Positions 11,849 through 23,408 of a stretch of 64,000 nt of DNA are shown piece by piece. Origin of the DNA: Antedon mediterranea (lineage: Eukaryota; Echinodermata; Crinoidea; Comatulida; Antedonidae); NCBI RefSeq assembly GCF_964355755.1, contig NC_092670.1, forward strand, positions 26,525,795-26,589,794. Direction: 5' to 3'. Numbering within the stretch: the stretch's first letter is position 1; each line of letters begins with the position of its first letter. The notes under the pieces were generated by a model that saw only the letters and a list, made by a program, of their open reading frames with translations, made no database searches and was not told where the DNA came from. Position numbers and translations under genes: made by a program.

Positions 11849-13060
11849 TTGACTAACAACCATGCGCCAACAAGATCGCGACCATACAGGCAAGCCCCTC
11901 ATATGCAAGAACGGATAAGGTGTCAAGTTAATGAAATGTTACAACAAGGGGTTATTAGAGAATCCACTTGTTCATGGAGTTTTCCGGTCTGTATGATTCC
12001 GAAAGCCGGGACAGATAAATATAGATTTTGTATTGATTTTAGACGCCTGAACGACATTAGTGCCAGGGACAATTTCCCTTTACCAAATATTAACGATGCA
12101 GTTGACAATTTAGGGACAGCAAAGTCGAAAAATATTTAGATTTAGCCTCGGGGTACTGGCAGATTGAGTTGAGCGAGAATTCAAAGGCTAAAACTGCTTT
12201 TATTACCCAAGATAGACTTTATGAACGGGCAATGCAGGAAATATTACGAGGGTTGAATTGGAAATTTGTTTTATGTTATCTGGATGACATAATTATTTTC
12301 AGTAATAGTTGGGAGGAACATTTATGCCAGTTAGAACAAGTGATGGATAGACTTAGAACAAGTGATGGATAGACTTAGAACAAGTGATGGATAGACTTAG
12401 AACAAGTGATGGATAGACTTAGAACAAGTGATGGATAGACTTAGAACAAGTGATGGATAGACTTAGAACAAGTGATGGATAGACTTAGAACAAGTGATGG
12501 ATAGACTTAGAACAAGTGATGGATAGACTTAGAACAAGTGATGGATAGACTTAGAACAAGTGATGGATAGACTTAGAACAAGTGATGGATAGACTTAGAA
12601 CAAGTGATGGATAGACTTAGAACAAGTGATGGATAGACTTAGAACAAGTGATGGATAGACTTAGAACAAGTGATGGATAGACTTAGAACAAGTGATGGAT
12701 AGACTTAGAACAAGTGATGGACAGACTTCGGGACTAAAATTACAACAAAGGAAATGTATGTTTGGTCAAAGGCAGGTTAAATACTTAGGTCACATAGTAA
12801 GTGAAAACGGGGTGGCCACCGATCCTGAGAAATTACAAATTGTTCGTGACTATCCTACGCCTAAAAAATTATCTGAAGTGCGCTCTTTTCTTGGTTTTGT
12901 AGGCTATTATAGGAAATACATAAAACATTTTTGGAAAATTGCTGACCCTTTAACTAATTTGACTAGGAAGGGGGTGGGTTTTTCCTGGACGGAACAATGC
13001 AATAGAGCATTTGAGTTGTTAAAACAAGCATTATTGGAACCCCAATTTTGGCTTTTCCAC
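11849..13060 (+). pseudogene. Reverse transcriptase of gypsy A, interrupted
   Basis: The first block (11849-12139) carries PYRQAPHM, GVIRESTCSWSFPVCMIPK and YRFCIDFRRLN, the fingers and palm entry of Ty3 RT. After a frameshift, LDLASGYWQIEL (motif A, with its Asp) and KTAFITQD follow; then about 16 residues normally present before ERAMQEILRGL are missing. The YLDD active-site box is present (VLCYLDDIIIF, about 12270-12300). Right after it the frame runs into an 18-copy 22-bp minisatellite and stops at 12370. The thumb and connection (KYLGHIVS, SFLGFVGYYRKYIKHF) resume at 12730-13060. Dead as a polymerase. Confidence 0.9.
12331..12726 (+). repeat. 22-bp minisatellite inside RT, 18 copies
   Basis: The unit TTAGAACAAGTGATGGATAG plus AC repeats 18 times in exact 22-bp steps from 12331; only the last copy differs (ACAGAC for ATAGAC). 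One unit is the normal RT sequence (coding LEQVMDRL), so 17 extra units were added. 17 x 22 = 374 bp is not a multiple of 3, and every unit holds stops in other frames, so the expansion kills the ORF. The near-identity of units points to a recent expansion or an assembly artefact. Confidence 0.95.
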
Positions 13061-13712
13061 GCTTTGATGGGACTGAGTTTATATTACAGACTGATGCTAG
13101 TCATTTAGGATTAGGATTTATTTTGGCCCAGTATCAGGAAGGCAAAGAAAGGGTGATTTCATACGGGGGTCGAGCACTTCATAATGCGGAGCGGAATTAT
13201 ACCACCACTGAACTTGAGGCGTTGGCGGTTGTAGAAGGTATAAAGAAATATGCCCCTTATCTTCAGTATAGTGTTAAATTCAATGGCTTAAATGGCTATT
13301 TTCTAATAAACAAGCAAGCGGTCGTTTAGCCAAATGGGCCCTCAAACTCCAGTCCTACAACTTCGAAGTAGTACATGTCGAAGGACGTAATAATAGTAAT
13401 GTTGATGCTCTTAGTAGATTAAATGAATACACTTCTATAGAACCTTGTTTGACATGTGGACAACCTGATATTGTGACCTCTGTGGGACCCATTTCTCTAT
13501 GGGAGAACACTTATCAGGATAGTATATGTTGTGACGGCGCGCAATCGGTTTCTTGTTGCGCTCCCAAAATTGCTGCTTCATCACTAAGGAAGGGTAACCG
13601 AAATAAATACAAAGGGGAGCTACTAAATAATACCCCAAATTTTCCAAGTGAAATAAATTTAGAGTCATTTAAGGAGGCATTGATGATCGATCCGGATTCT
13701 AGTGTAATGTAA
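13040..13712 (+). pseudogene. RNase H and pol linker of gypsy A
   Basis: The frame at 13048-13329 reads ILQTDASHLGLG (first catalytic Asp), then GRALHNAERNYTTTELEALAVV (catalytic Glu). After a frameshift near 13300 the next frame gives GRLAKWALKLQSYNFEVVHV and NVDALSRLN, the classic end of gypsy RNase H. The same frame runs on to 13712 as the linker before integrase. RNase H would degrade the RNA strand during reverse transcription. Confidence 0.85.
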
Positions 13713-13765
13713 GCATATTTACTGAAGGGAGATTTTCTTAAGGATGATAAGGCTAGGGAAGTATA

Positions 13766-15030
13766 GTGCTACAGTCTGATCAATATTTTGTTCAAAATGG
13801 CCTACTGTATCACATTTGGCATACTCCTTCTAAATGGCACGAGCCTGAAAGAAATGTAGTGAGGTTATACGTTCCCGGTACATTTGTAGACTTGGTATTA
13901 AATCAATGCCATGATCATGTTCTTTCTGCTCATTTTGGGTTTCAACGAACGTATGACCGAATTCGTCAAAGATATTTTTGGAAGGGCATATATCGGGATA
14001 TAGATAATTGGTACGATCTTGTATTTCCTGCGCGCAACGGAAAACACATAGACAAAGGTACTTGCACCCCTAATTACAATGAAAGTTCCCAGTGCATTTG
14101 AACGGGTTAGTGTAGATATTCTTGGGCCTTTACTTGTTACAATGACCGGGAATCGATATGTATTATGCTTTACTGATCATTGTACTAGATGGCCCATGCT
14201 AGTGCCGTTGAAAGAGACGGGAGCAGCTACGTTGGCCAAATCTCTTTTTGAATATGTTGTCTGTGTACATGGTTGTCCGGAAACTCTGTTGAGTGATCGC
14301 GGATCAAACTTTCTTAGTAAGATTGTTCTAGAAGTATGTAGAGTAATGCAAACACATAAAATAAATACCAGCGCATATCATCCTCAATGCAACGCCATAC
14401 AAGAGAGATACAATGCTGTTATCTTAGATAACATTTCACATTATGTAAATGAATATCATAATGATTGGGATAAATATTTACCGGCTATACAGTTCGCTTA
14501 TTGTACAGCTCCGGCTACGAACTCTGTTGGTTATAGTCCCTTTTTCCTTTTATATGGCAGGGAAGCTAGGCTTCCGCTCGATGTGACCTTATGTGACCTT
14601 ATTAAAACAATGCCATTATCCCGAAAAAACATTACGATATCATATGCATGTGTTAATAAGTCAGTTGGAGCTATTTAGAGCTGTTTCTAAAAATCGGGCT
14701 GAGTTAAATCAAGCTAAAATGAAGGAGCGATATGACGAACGTGTCCGCGATGTATCATACCAAGTGGGCGATTCGGTTTGGGTGTATATACCTGCGTTAC
14801 AGAAAGGGTTATCGCGTAAATTAATGAAATTTTGGTCTGGCCCTTATCTGTTAATTGAGAAAACGGGGCCTGTGCCTGATAATTTTCGTGTTCGGAACTT
14901 AGCTAATAATAAACTGCTGAAAGCACTGGTTCATGTGAACCGGATGAAATTTGCATATAACCGATATGCGCGACCCAGTAATAATAATCCACCTACGGAT
15001 CCGGAACAAGTGCGTGAGGCGTATTCTTAA
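13766..15030 (+). pseudogene. Integrase of gypsy A in three frames
   Basis: Part one (13766-14101) has the zinc-binding His pair region (CHDHVLSAHFGFQRTYDRI, FWKGIYRDI), but a frameshift removes the CXXC pair. Part two (14079-14678) is the rve core: VSVDILGP, LLSDRGSNF and a Glu in IQERYN give the D,D,E triad. Part three (14593-15030) is the C-terminal domain with YQVGDSVWVY, FWSGPYLLIEK and ALVHVNRMKF. The parts overlap by frameshift. Integrase would insert the element cDNA into chromatin. The disrupted zinc finger and frameshifts make it non-functional. Confidence 0.9.
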
Positions 15031-16200
15031 ACCGGACTTTAGTCGTAGTTCGAGCTAAAACTTTAAAAATGACGTCATTTAAATTCATAAACCGAATTTC
15101 AACTAAATCGCCGACTAAATCAGGCCAACCTCAACTAAATCGAGACTGATTTTGATTGATTTTTTAGTCCTCGAAGGGGCAGGCTAAATGGTCGACTAAA
15201 TGGTATTTAAACAAGGTTTATAAAAAATGTAACAGTCATTGAGTTGTTATATTGGCCAGATATTGAAGAATGAAATATCTACATTTATATTAGCTTAATT
15301 TAATTTATTTACAACCGTATACAAATTACATTATTTTCTTCGCGTAAGTCCGACTTGAACTACGTCACGCCATAGCGACAATGGGAGATGCGGAAATTCA
15401 CCATGTGATGGAATGTTTAGGGGGCCTTGCGCTTTCTTGTCACGCTATGAAGTATGTGGTTCGTCGCGATCATACTTTGTTGGAGGCCTATAAAATATGA
15501 AAGTTACCGTACCGCCATGGCTCCTAAATATATTTTGAAGATTTTGTTTGTTGTTAATCAAAAGTACTTCAGTGTTAAATTAATACTGATCTTGTTCTAA
15601 TAATTAAACGATTAAAATTATTTTTTATGTATATAGTCTTAATGCGTAAAAAGTTTTGTAAGAAAATGGAAAGTGATATCAATGCGCAAAATTTCGTCTG
15701 CTCCTCAAATACTCTCTTGTCATTGTCTTTGTTACCCAGACGTGTGCAACTCGACTAAAAGCTTGACTTCATTAAGTCGAACTGAAAACTACAACTACTT
15801 TGTTTATGAATTGAATTTGAATTAATATAGATAAATATTTTGGCACTTATGGCATTTCATACGTATACTACTTGATTTTGGATACTCTGTCTGGGGAAAC
15901 ATGTACAAGTCACGTGGTTTGACACCAAGAATTCTTGGTGCATACGATTATCCAGTTGACTAGTTTCAGCCACATGCCATTGGCTACTCACTCGTACGCT
16001 GTTTTAATATTCATATTTCAGAATTTCAAAGACTTGACAACTAAGATGATGCGCATGCGCTATGTTACGTTTAGACAATGTGTACTTCTGAAGGCTAGAA
16101 ATGATATGCCTAGTAGTCTAGTAAACATTTAATGTGAATTTTCCCAAGAACATGAAAACTCGTCTTGATATGAAAGGTTAGCTTCTCCGCAAATCAAACA
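15031..16200. other. Non-coding stretch after gypsy A
   Basis: GACTAAA-type words recur between 15045 and 15200 (near 15110, 15188) and in inverted or direct form near 15750-15790, hinting at a decayed inverted-repeat element of about 0.75 kb. I could not define its ends. No gene is supported. Confidence 0.3.
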
Positions 16201-16608
16201 TTGAATGGATCATTTAATTCTGGGGTTTTTCCTTCATCTTGGAAACACGCTAATATTGTCCCAATTCACAAGAGTGGTCCCAAAAAACTAATCTGTAACT
16301 ATCGTCCTATTTCGTTATTGCCTACTATGTCTAAGATTTTTGAGCGCATTGTGCATGATGGTTTGTCATCACATGTTGCTAATGCTTTAAGTCCTAGGCA
16401 GCATGGTTTTGTCTCTGGGAGATCATGTCAAACCAACCTTGCACTGCTTCTTGCTACATCATACGATGCAATTAACAGCAAGAAGCAGTGCGATGTGATT
16501 TACACTGATTTCTCTAAGGCTTTTGATTCCGTTTCCCATGATTTGAATAAACAGTCGTTGAGACATGTTTTTAATAGTTATCACATTTTGAAAAACCCTC
16601 ATAAATAA
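16201..16608 (+). pseudogene. Non-LTR retrotransposon RT fragment
   Basis: The frame reads GVFPSSWKHANIVPIHKSG, YRPISLLPTMSKIFERIV, RQHGFVSGRSCQTNL and YTDFSKAFDSVSHD. These are RT motifs 0-2 and motif A (first catalytic Asp) of a CR1/Jockey-type LINE. The frame then ends within 25 codons and the YADD motif and the rest are absent. Both ends are truncated. The endonuclease is missing too. Confidence 0.85.
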
Positions 16609-16934
16609 TAGACTCTACCAATGTTGATCTGCAGCAAAGAACAACAGATCGTAAATCACACGAGGCGGTGTTTTTTGGTTTTACTGTACAGTACTATAAT
16701 CCGATTACGAACTTGTTAAATAATTTCATAGGCATGGATGATTCGCCAAGCAAGTAGGCCTATACGTTTAATAAAAAATGTAAGAAAATTACCTAAGATT
16801 GTCGTAAGCTAATTTGTTCAAACTTGTTATATAAATGGCAATAATCCACCCATTCCGGCATGCACGATATCTAGCCGGACCTGTTTTAGCGACTGTTTCA
16901 ACGCGAAAATCAGTTTTGGCCCCGGACCAAATTT

Positions 16935-17015
16935 CGCGTTACAGTCCCACTCCAATTAAAGATCACTTTACTTTAAAACACCTCCAATTAGCGACCATTT
17001 ATTAATTGGTAGGAG
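16935..17015 (+). repeat. Single copy of the array unit at 18657-18935
   Basis: The phrase TCCCACTCCAATTAAAGATC, followed by CACTTTA and CCTCCAATTAGCGACC, matches the unit at about 18795-18865 almost exactly. The two lie either side of the 17039-18621 block, which suggests that block was inserted into, or is flanked by, a tandem family. Confidence 0.7.
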
Positions 17016-17038
17016 TAAAGACAAGAATAACTAGATTT

Positions 17039-18547
17039 GAACTCGTCACTTTGACGAGTTCGGGTTATCCACGCAAACGCAACATGCACATACTTTAAAC
17101 TATATGAACTTCGACAATTGTTATGCCATCCTATGACATAAATTAAGTATGTTTACAGTGTTGAACTGTACCTATTTTGTAGCATACAGCATTACAGTAT
17201 TTACAGAATACATTGTATGTTATATACAGTGTAGCATAGACGAAATTACGATACCAATCTTTTAAATCCTATTATTAACACGATGACGTCATAAAATTGA
17301 CATATAAAGATAACAATTTTTGAAGATAATTATCTAAATAATTACATTAATACAAATTTGAAGAATTTTGGGCGTGTAAAAGAGAGATGCGCTCTCGTTT
17401 AAACGCAATAAACTTTTACGCAAGAGATGAAAATATGACTTTTTGAATTCAACTGCCCATATGATGACGTCACAACATCTGATTGGCAAAATATTTACAT
17501 GAATTTGTATCTACAATCCAATAGCTTCCATAAAATGTTTTAATCATGATTATCACTTTTTATTCTGACGAGCTATAACAGATTGAAATTTACTGTAAAG
17601 ATGAAAATAGGTGACCCAAGTTATTTACGTTTTTAGACATGATGACGTCATAAAAATTAAAATATTTTTAATTCATGCGAAAGACAGTTGATTGACGTAG
17701 ACAATATTCCAATTTCGGGGGAAATGGAATACGTATAAGCAAGATGCGCTTTGTTGAATGTGATGAGCAATAACGAAAGAGTAAAAAATCCTATATTTTA
17801 CATTCGTGTGGCCATATGATGACGTCATAACAAACGAGAGGTAAAGATTCGGCATGAATTCATATCTACAACATATCTGCTTACATATTAAGTTAAAAAA
17901 AATGGAAGTCACCATTGATTCTGAGGAGCTATAATAGATTGAAAATAGCCATAATTTTGACAATATTTTGTAACTTTTTCAACTAAAACGCGCGTAAATG
18001 GTATAAATCAACGTTTTCGTATGGCGTCATTTTAATTTGAAATGATGTCAATATTTATAAAAATGAATAGGAAAGGCTGGAAAATGACAATTCAAGAGAA
18101 AAAACATGATTTCGTATTCCGTGCGCACCTTACGCGTAAAATTTTTCGCGCGCGCAGAAATGTTTGACATGCTCAAAATGTCATGATCGGCGTAGAAAAT
18201 TGATTAGAAATTAATTTTGCGCATTTTGAAACTTTAAATGCGCGTGCGCGCGTAACTTCTGGTTAAACATGCCATTTTTAATCGATAGAAAGTTTGCCCT
18301 TGATATGACTTAAATGTTCACCAAGTGTCAATACAAAATGACTTTTGGTTTATAATCTATGATCAATCATTGAAATTCATAAAATCGCGCGTAACTTATG
18401 CTGCGCGACTCTAATGTCATATAACGAAGTTTCTTGCACATCTACAACTACAGGTCAATCTTATGACAAAGTTATACAATCGTATGTTGACCAGAATTAG
18501 AGATACGCTGCGAACAAAATTCAGGGAAAGAAAGAAGATTAAGAAAG

Positions 18548-18578
<31 letters not shown>

Positions 18579-18621
18579 ATCCTGACAATAACAAGGGGTT
18601 ATCCGCCAAGTGCGGATAACC
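17039..18621 (+). repeat. Hairpin-bounded repeat with TGACGTCA every ~180 bp
   Basis: The palindrome TGACGTCA occurs at 17284, 17465, 17643 and 17820, with a variant TGGCGTCA at 18022: spacings 181, 178, 177 and 202. A second phrase, GAGCTATAA(C/T)AGATTGAAA, recurs at about 17570 and 17928. The block begins at a 23-bp hairpin (17039-17061, GAACTCGTC stem) and ends at a 25-bp hairpin (18597-18621, GGTTATCCGC stem) just after an A-rich tract at 18548-18579. It is non-coding. It could be a divergent satellite-like module or a non-autonomous element. Confidence 0.6.
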
Positions 18622-18656
18622 AATAAATAGTTTTAATTATGTGAAAAAATTAAGTA

Positions 18657-18935
18657 ACTGTACTGGTCCTCTTCCTCACTTACTTTCCTTACTTAAAACA
18701 CCTCTAATATTAGCAAACATTTTATTAACTGGTAGGAATAAAGATAAGAATGATAAATAGTTTTAATTATGTGACAAAATACAAGTAATTGGACTGGTCC
18801 CACTCCAATTAAAGATCACTTTACTTAAAACACCTCCAATTAGCGACCATTTTATTAATTGGTATTTGGGGTACTGTAATTGGTCCTCTTGCAATTAAAG
18901 ATCATTTTACAAGACACCTCAAATTATCAACCATT
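18657..18935 (+). repeat. Short tandem array, about 3 diverged units
   Basis: Three units share ACTGGTCC or ATTGGTCC followed by CAATTAAAGATCA-like and ACACCTC(C)AATTA-like phrases (starting near 18657, 18792 and 18876). The same unit occurs once at 16935-17015. Function unknown. Confidence 0.65.
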
Positions 18936-19923
18936 ATATTTTTTTTTCAAATTACGTCCAGGTGCGGGCAAAAAATTTCTATTGATCATACATTCCAATA
19001 ATCATCGATCTATAGTTTCCCCTATCCCCTATATTTCATAATTTTTGGGATTTTATTTGTGTTACACGAGCTTGTTGAAAATAAGCACTTTCTTATCAGT
19101 GGGGGAGATAGTTCAAATTACACAGTAAAATCTCTATTCTTTTGTACACAAATTGTGTAAATAGAGAGGTATTTTAAAAAGCTATGAAAACTAAACGGTG
19201 TGGCAAAAAACGTTATCGGATGACTAAATATAGGTAATATAACTTGAATTTTACATTTCTGGCATTTTTATTCAACTTCAGATTTTTGTTTTCATGCTAT
19301 AGCAAAAATTATCCACAGTATATCCACCATCTTTTTTCACCTTCTAGGGAGTTACCAGACATGTTATTACATTAGGTTAACTACCAAACTACTGAAAAAA
19401 AGTCTTCCTGGTTTTTATGGCAGAATATTGCCAAATTTTGTATTTGACCATATTAAGGGATATTCATGTTTTTTCGTCTTGATTTATGTTACAAATAATT
19501 GATTTATATACAATTAACCAGATATTATATTTAAAGTTCATGCCTGTACTTGAGCTTTAAATTGATATGTCTGTTCTGTAAACAACAGGTCGTATAATAA
19601 GACTACAGTATGTCTCCTGATATAACAATATTATATTATTAATATTTATTTCAAGTTCAAATTTATTCACATAATGCAAACATATACAAAATATAAAAGA
19701 TACAAGTGGTTGGAAATTAAGTAAATAATAGTTGCATTATGCCTGGAGAATACCATTCACCAGAAAGAATAAAAAAGTTAAAAATAATAATAATAAGCAT
19801 AAGGTGAAGGTTAGCTACTGACAGACAGGGACGGACATGTACGACGATACAAACACGACAAACTGTATTTATATGATTTGCCTAATTAAATTTAATTATA
19901 AGTTATTAATATGATCAAAATAA
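18936..19923. other. Non-coding stretch
   Basis: AT-rich sequence with no recognisable gene. The part from about 19650 to 19923 is likely the 3' untranslated end of the minus-strand LINE whose coding end lies at 19924. Confidence 0.4.
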
Positions 19924-20420
19924 TTAATTTACTTTATATTTTGATATTAGATAAGATTTGTAGTTTATTTTTAGAGTATTATTTGTTTTGCTATTAGTTA
20001 TTGACGGATTAAGAGAGTTCCAGAGTAGGGGACCGGTATGTAGTATAGAGTTAAGTATTTGCTTACTGTTATAGTTTTTGGAAATGTAGTTGTTTGCGTT
20101 CCTAGTGTTATATTTGTGTAGTTCGTTATTTTTAGTGAAGAAACCGTTGAAAGTGGATGGTAGTTTGTTATTTGAGTACCTAAACATGAAGAGGGCAGTT
20201 TGCAATTTATTAATGTCAAAAATGTTTAGGGTATTTAGGGTGTGAAAAAGAGGTTTAGAGTGGGAGAGGTATTTTGAGAGAGTACAAATGCAAAGGGCCC
20301 TTTTTTGGAGTTTGAAAAGTTTGTCTATTTTGGTTGTTTCCGTGCTGGTCCATGGACAGAGAGTTCAATGTTTTGAGTTAGTGGCTGCCCATGCAATGTT
20401 GCAGTAAGAGAGATGTGGAA
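19924..20420 (-). pseudogene. C-terminal end of a LINE ORF2
   Basis: Reading from 20420 downward, broken frames give YCNIAWAATN, LFKLQKRALCICTLSKY and PLFHTLNTLNIFDINKLQTALFM; the last 93 codons are open and hold HKYNTRNANN and GPLLWNSLNPSI. These are hallmark phrases of the region after RT in CR1/Jockey-like LINE ORF2 proteins. The RT itself is absent. A small A/T-rich tail with AATAATAATAA near 19780 could be the 3' tail. Confidence 0.8.
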
Positions 20421-20723
20421 GTATTTGGATTGACATATTTTTTTGTTTTGTTTTGTGATTCAAGTTGGTATTCTAGGGAATTATAATTACCCTAATGGGA
20501 GTTGGTAAATGTCCAGCAGCCTAGTTTTTACAGGGTTAAGGTGATATGACAGTAGATGGTCCTACTTTGTTATCAATGAAAACTGCCTGGGTGGTTGCAA
20601 CCATTTTCAACAGCTGGGGCGGATTGCAATAAAGGTCTTAACCGCGGTCTTAGACTTAAGCCCAAGATGAAACCCTTAGCAACGATGGTCTTAGATTTAA
20701 GACCATTGCAATAAGAAGTATAA

Positions 20724-21480
20724 GGCCCTGTTTCTGCTGCCAACTAAATACCGTATATTATACGGTATTTTTTGAATACCGTATATATACGGTATATTTT
20801 TGGCAGCAGAAACTGCGCTCATAAAAAATATACCGTATTTTGTATACCCGTTTCTGCTGCCAATAAAAAATACCGTATTTTTTTTTTACATGACAAAAGG
20901 TCAACATTCGTGTTTTTATTTTCTGTCGCTGTCAGCTCTTTTACACACGTGTATATATATATTCGGCGAAAATGTGGAGCGAAGACGTCACAGTTTTACT
21001 AAATAAATTTGTGTGGGGAAGCTAAAATGTCTGGCCAACTAAAAGGTAATAAAAAGGGACAACCACGTTTATAAAGACATTTCTAAAAAAATAAAGCAGG
21101 AGTATGGAATAGACTTGTCTCCAAAGCAAGTAAGCTCAAAGCTGAAGAGCCTGCGAAAGCAGTACAATATTGCAAAATACAATAACTCGGGGAGGGAACG
21201 AATTAATTGTCCCCATTACGATGTTTTCTGTGCTCTCACAACATCTCTATCACTAGGGCTAGGCTGTTGAAAGTGAGACGTAAAACTTCCTTCATTGCGA
21301 CTTTTAATTATCGATCAAATAAATGGATGGCAATTTGGGTAAAGAAGATGAAATTTAACACGACCACCCAAGAAGTATTGTTAGCAGAAACGGGGTACTA
21401 AAAAATACGGTATAAAAAATACTGTATTTTATACCGTATTTTTATACCGTATTTTGAGCAGTTGCAGCAGAAACAGGCCC
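20724..21480 (+). mobile_element. Harbinger-like element, 757 bp, with SANT remnant
   Basis: The ends GGCCCTGTTTCTGCTGC and GCAGCAGAAACAGGCCC are inverted repeats (two bases transposed at the tip), with TAA at 20721-20723 and again at 21481-21483. A 3-bp TAA/TTA target duplication is typical of PIF/Harbinger. ATACCGTAT words, several in palindromic pairs, crowd both subterminal regions (20749-20880 and 21400-21455) and look like transposase binding sites. The interior keeps part of a Myb/SANT-like gene but no DDE transposase. Confidence 0.8.
20972..21269 (+). pseudogene. Myb/SANT-like DNA-binding protein remnant
   Basis: From the ATG at 20972 the frame reads MWSEDVTVLLNKF, the first SANT helix with its tryptophan. 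After a frameshift near 21016 another frame continues HVYKDISKKIKQEYG, SSKLKSLRKQYNIAKY and CPHYDVF to a stop at 21269. This pattern fits the Myb/SANT-like protein that Harbinger transposons encode beside their transposase, where it helps bring the transposase to DNA. The frameshift and the missing C-terminus make it a pseudogene. Confidence 0.75.
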
Positions 21481-22344
21481 TAAAGCAGTCCCACCATCAG
21501 GGTTTTTTTTCCAGTCACCTTTAGGGTCAAATCTATTATTTTAACTGCTCCCTTGTGTATAAAAGAGAGAAAATAGTGACTTAAGCTCCAGTCCCACGAT
21601 CGATCGGGTTTTTTCTTCCGTCTTCCAAAGGGACTTGTATTGATTGATAGGACGTCGGGAGAAGAGTGTTGCAATCCCACAGTCATTTCTTCACTTGGTC
21701 ACTAATGACCTACTTTTTGAAAAGAATGTCATAAGCTTGCAATTTAGGGACAATCTTTGTATATTGTAGGTATTCAAGGATTGACCTTGTCAACCATTGT
21801 GTAAATACTTTCTCTGCTCTCTGCTTTGCTATTCTATTTATCATTGAGAATTCAATTGTGATATTGTATATTCTTAATACAAATCGAAATGGATTTAGTG
21901 TTACTTTCGAAAGTTTTGATCATTTTGTATATGGTAAGAGAACTAAATAAACGCAAGCAGAAGAAAAAAACGATTGCAAAAGAAACGCAGTGTGTGGGTG
22001 AAACCATGGATACAGCGGCGAAATTCCCATGGAGCATACCATGATTTAATAAAGGGACTGGAAGTAGAAGACATAGAAAAATATAATAATTTTATCTATA
22101 ATTATATATAAATATATAATATATTATGATTTTTAATAACACTTTATAATCTTTGTATTCCATTCAACTCCTAACTAAAGTTATTTCAGGTATCTATAAT
22201 CAAAAGATATATAGTGAACTATATTATATCTCTCTGCTACAATATTCAGATGTTGATCCCTACCAAGCCAAATTCCTGCCCATCTGATTGGCTATTGGTG
22301 TAAAAAACTGGTGTCAGTTTCGTTAATAATAGGACATGCACTAA

Positions 22345-23408
22345 GGCCCTGTTCAGACCCATGGCGTTAGACCGTTTTAGCGTACGACGCTAAAAGAATG
22401 TGTGTCTGAACAGTTGGGGATTAGCGTACAACGGTTGTAGCGTTGTAGCGGAAAACGGTTGATAGTACCGTTTTAACGTACGACGCTACTGTAAGTCAAC
22501 GTTGTATCCAATCAGAACGTTTCCTGTTATGACGCGAAACAAGGTTTGACCTAGGCTGACATCTTGTATCGTCAATGTGTGAGATGGATTTCAATAACAA
22601 AAAGGCCAGAATAAATAAGGCCTAACTACACTACAAATACAACTGTTATAAAGGCTACAAACTATTATCAACTGGTCGGATTACCATTATATTTTCTAAC
22701 AAATGACATACGGTAAATACATGCACCTTGTATTTAAACATAGGGACTACGATCCCATCCGCTTTTAGGCCTATAGCCATTCACGCATTTCATTCAAGCT
22801 AAAAACTAGCGTGGGACATCAAGTCACTCATTCATACAAGGCAGACTACACTGGACAAGTTTAATGCTGAAAACCCCCTAACTCCTAAAAAAATCAGTAA
22901 ACAAACAAGGGGAGCTGTGTCCCTTTTATTAGCAAGTTAAGGGATATTTTTAACCGACTGGACCAAAGAATATATATCTTTGACTGGACTGCATAGACTA
23001 ATCACAATCATATTTTTTTTCATCATTACGAGGCCTGCTTTATTTTCGTAACACAAGAGCCTGGGGAGAATGTTTTTTACTACAAAATAAAAACAATAGA
23101 AACAGAAATTTGGCTTTACTATATTTTTCTGAAATAAATGCTAAGGTATGTTTTATTTACGGCAAATTTTGTCATAATTGTAGGGCTGAGATCTAGGCCT
23201 ATATACAGTGGAAATAATGATGAAAACACGTGGGTAAGAGCAAATGAATATGCAACTAGAAACAACCTGGATGACGTACTTCCGTTGTAACGATAATCGT
23301 ACGCTATGGGTCTGAACACCTCGTTTTTTTCTCTGCGGTTTGTAATGTGACCTTGATAGTAACGTTGTACGCTAAAACGGTCTAACGCCATGGGTCTGAA
23401 CAGAGCCT
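22345..23408. mobile_element. Harbinger-like MITE, ~1.06 kb
   Basis: The left end GGCCCTGTTCAGACCCATGG and right end CCATGGGTCTGAACAGAGCC are mirrored for over 40 bp, through GCGTTAGACCGTTTTAGCGT. It sits exactly where the two inner inverted arms would otherwise meet, with TAA on both sides; a related uninterrupted arm reads GCGGTAAAACTT. No transposase is recognisable inside. A 3-bp TAA duplication fits PIF/Harbinger. Confidence 0.75.

Larger units (their letters stand above)
9996..15030 (+). mobile_element. Ty3/gypsy retrotransposon A, degenerate
   Basis: The gene order is gag, zinc knuckle, protease, RT, RNase H, integrase zinc finger, integrase core and integrase C-terminal domain, all on the plus strand and separated by frameshifts and stops. 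This is the standard Ty3/gypsy order. I could not find matching long terminal repeats on the two sides, so LTRs are lost, diverged or truncated. The element cannot encode a working pol because RT is broken by a minisatellite expansion and by small deletions. Confidence 0.9.

Noticed and set aside
12331-12726. CRISPR-like array
   Set aside because: Units are contiguous 22-bp copies without spacers, in a eukaryotic retroelement.
9996-15030. LTRs flanking gypsy A
   Set aside because: I compared 8.6-9.99 kb with 15.03-16.1 kb by eye and found no shared long sequence.
17039-17061. Member of the micro-palindromic insertion class
   Set aside because: It has the size (23 bp) but not the CA[G/T]GGA tips, and the flanks show no direct repeat. 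The same applies to 18597-18621.
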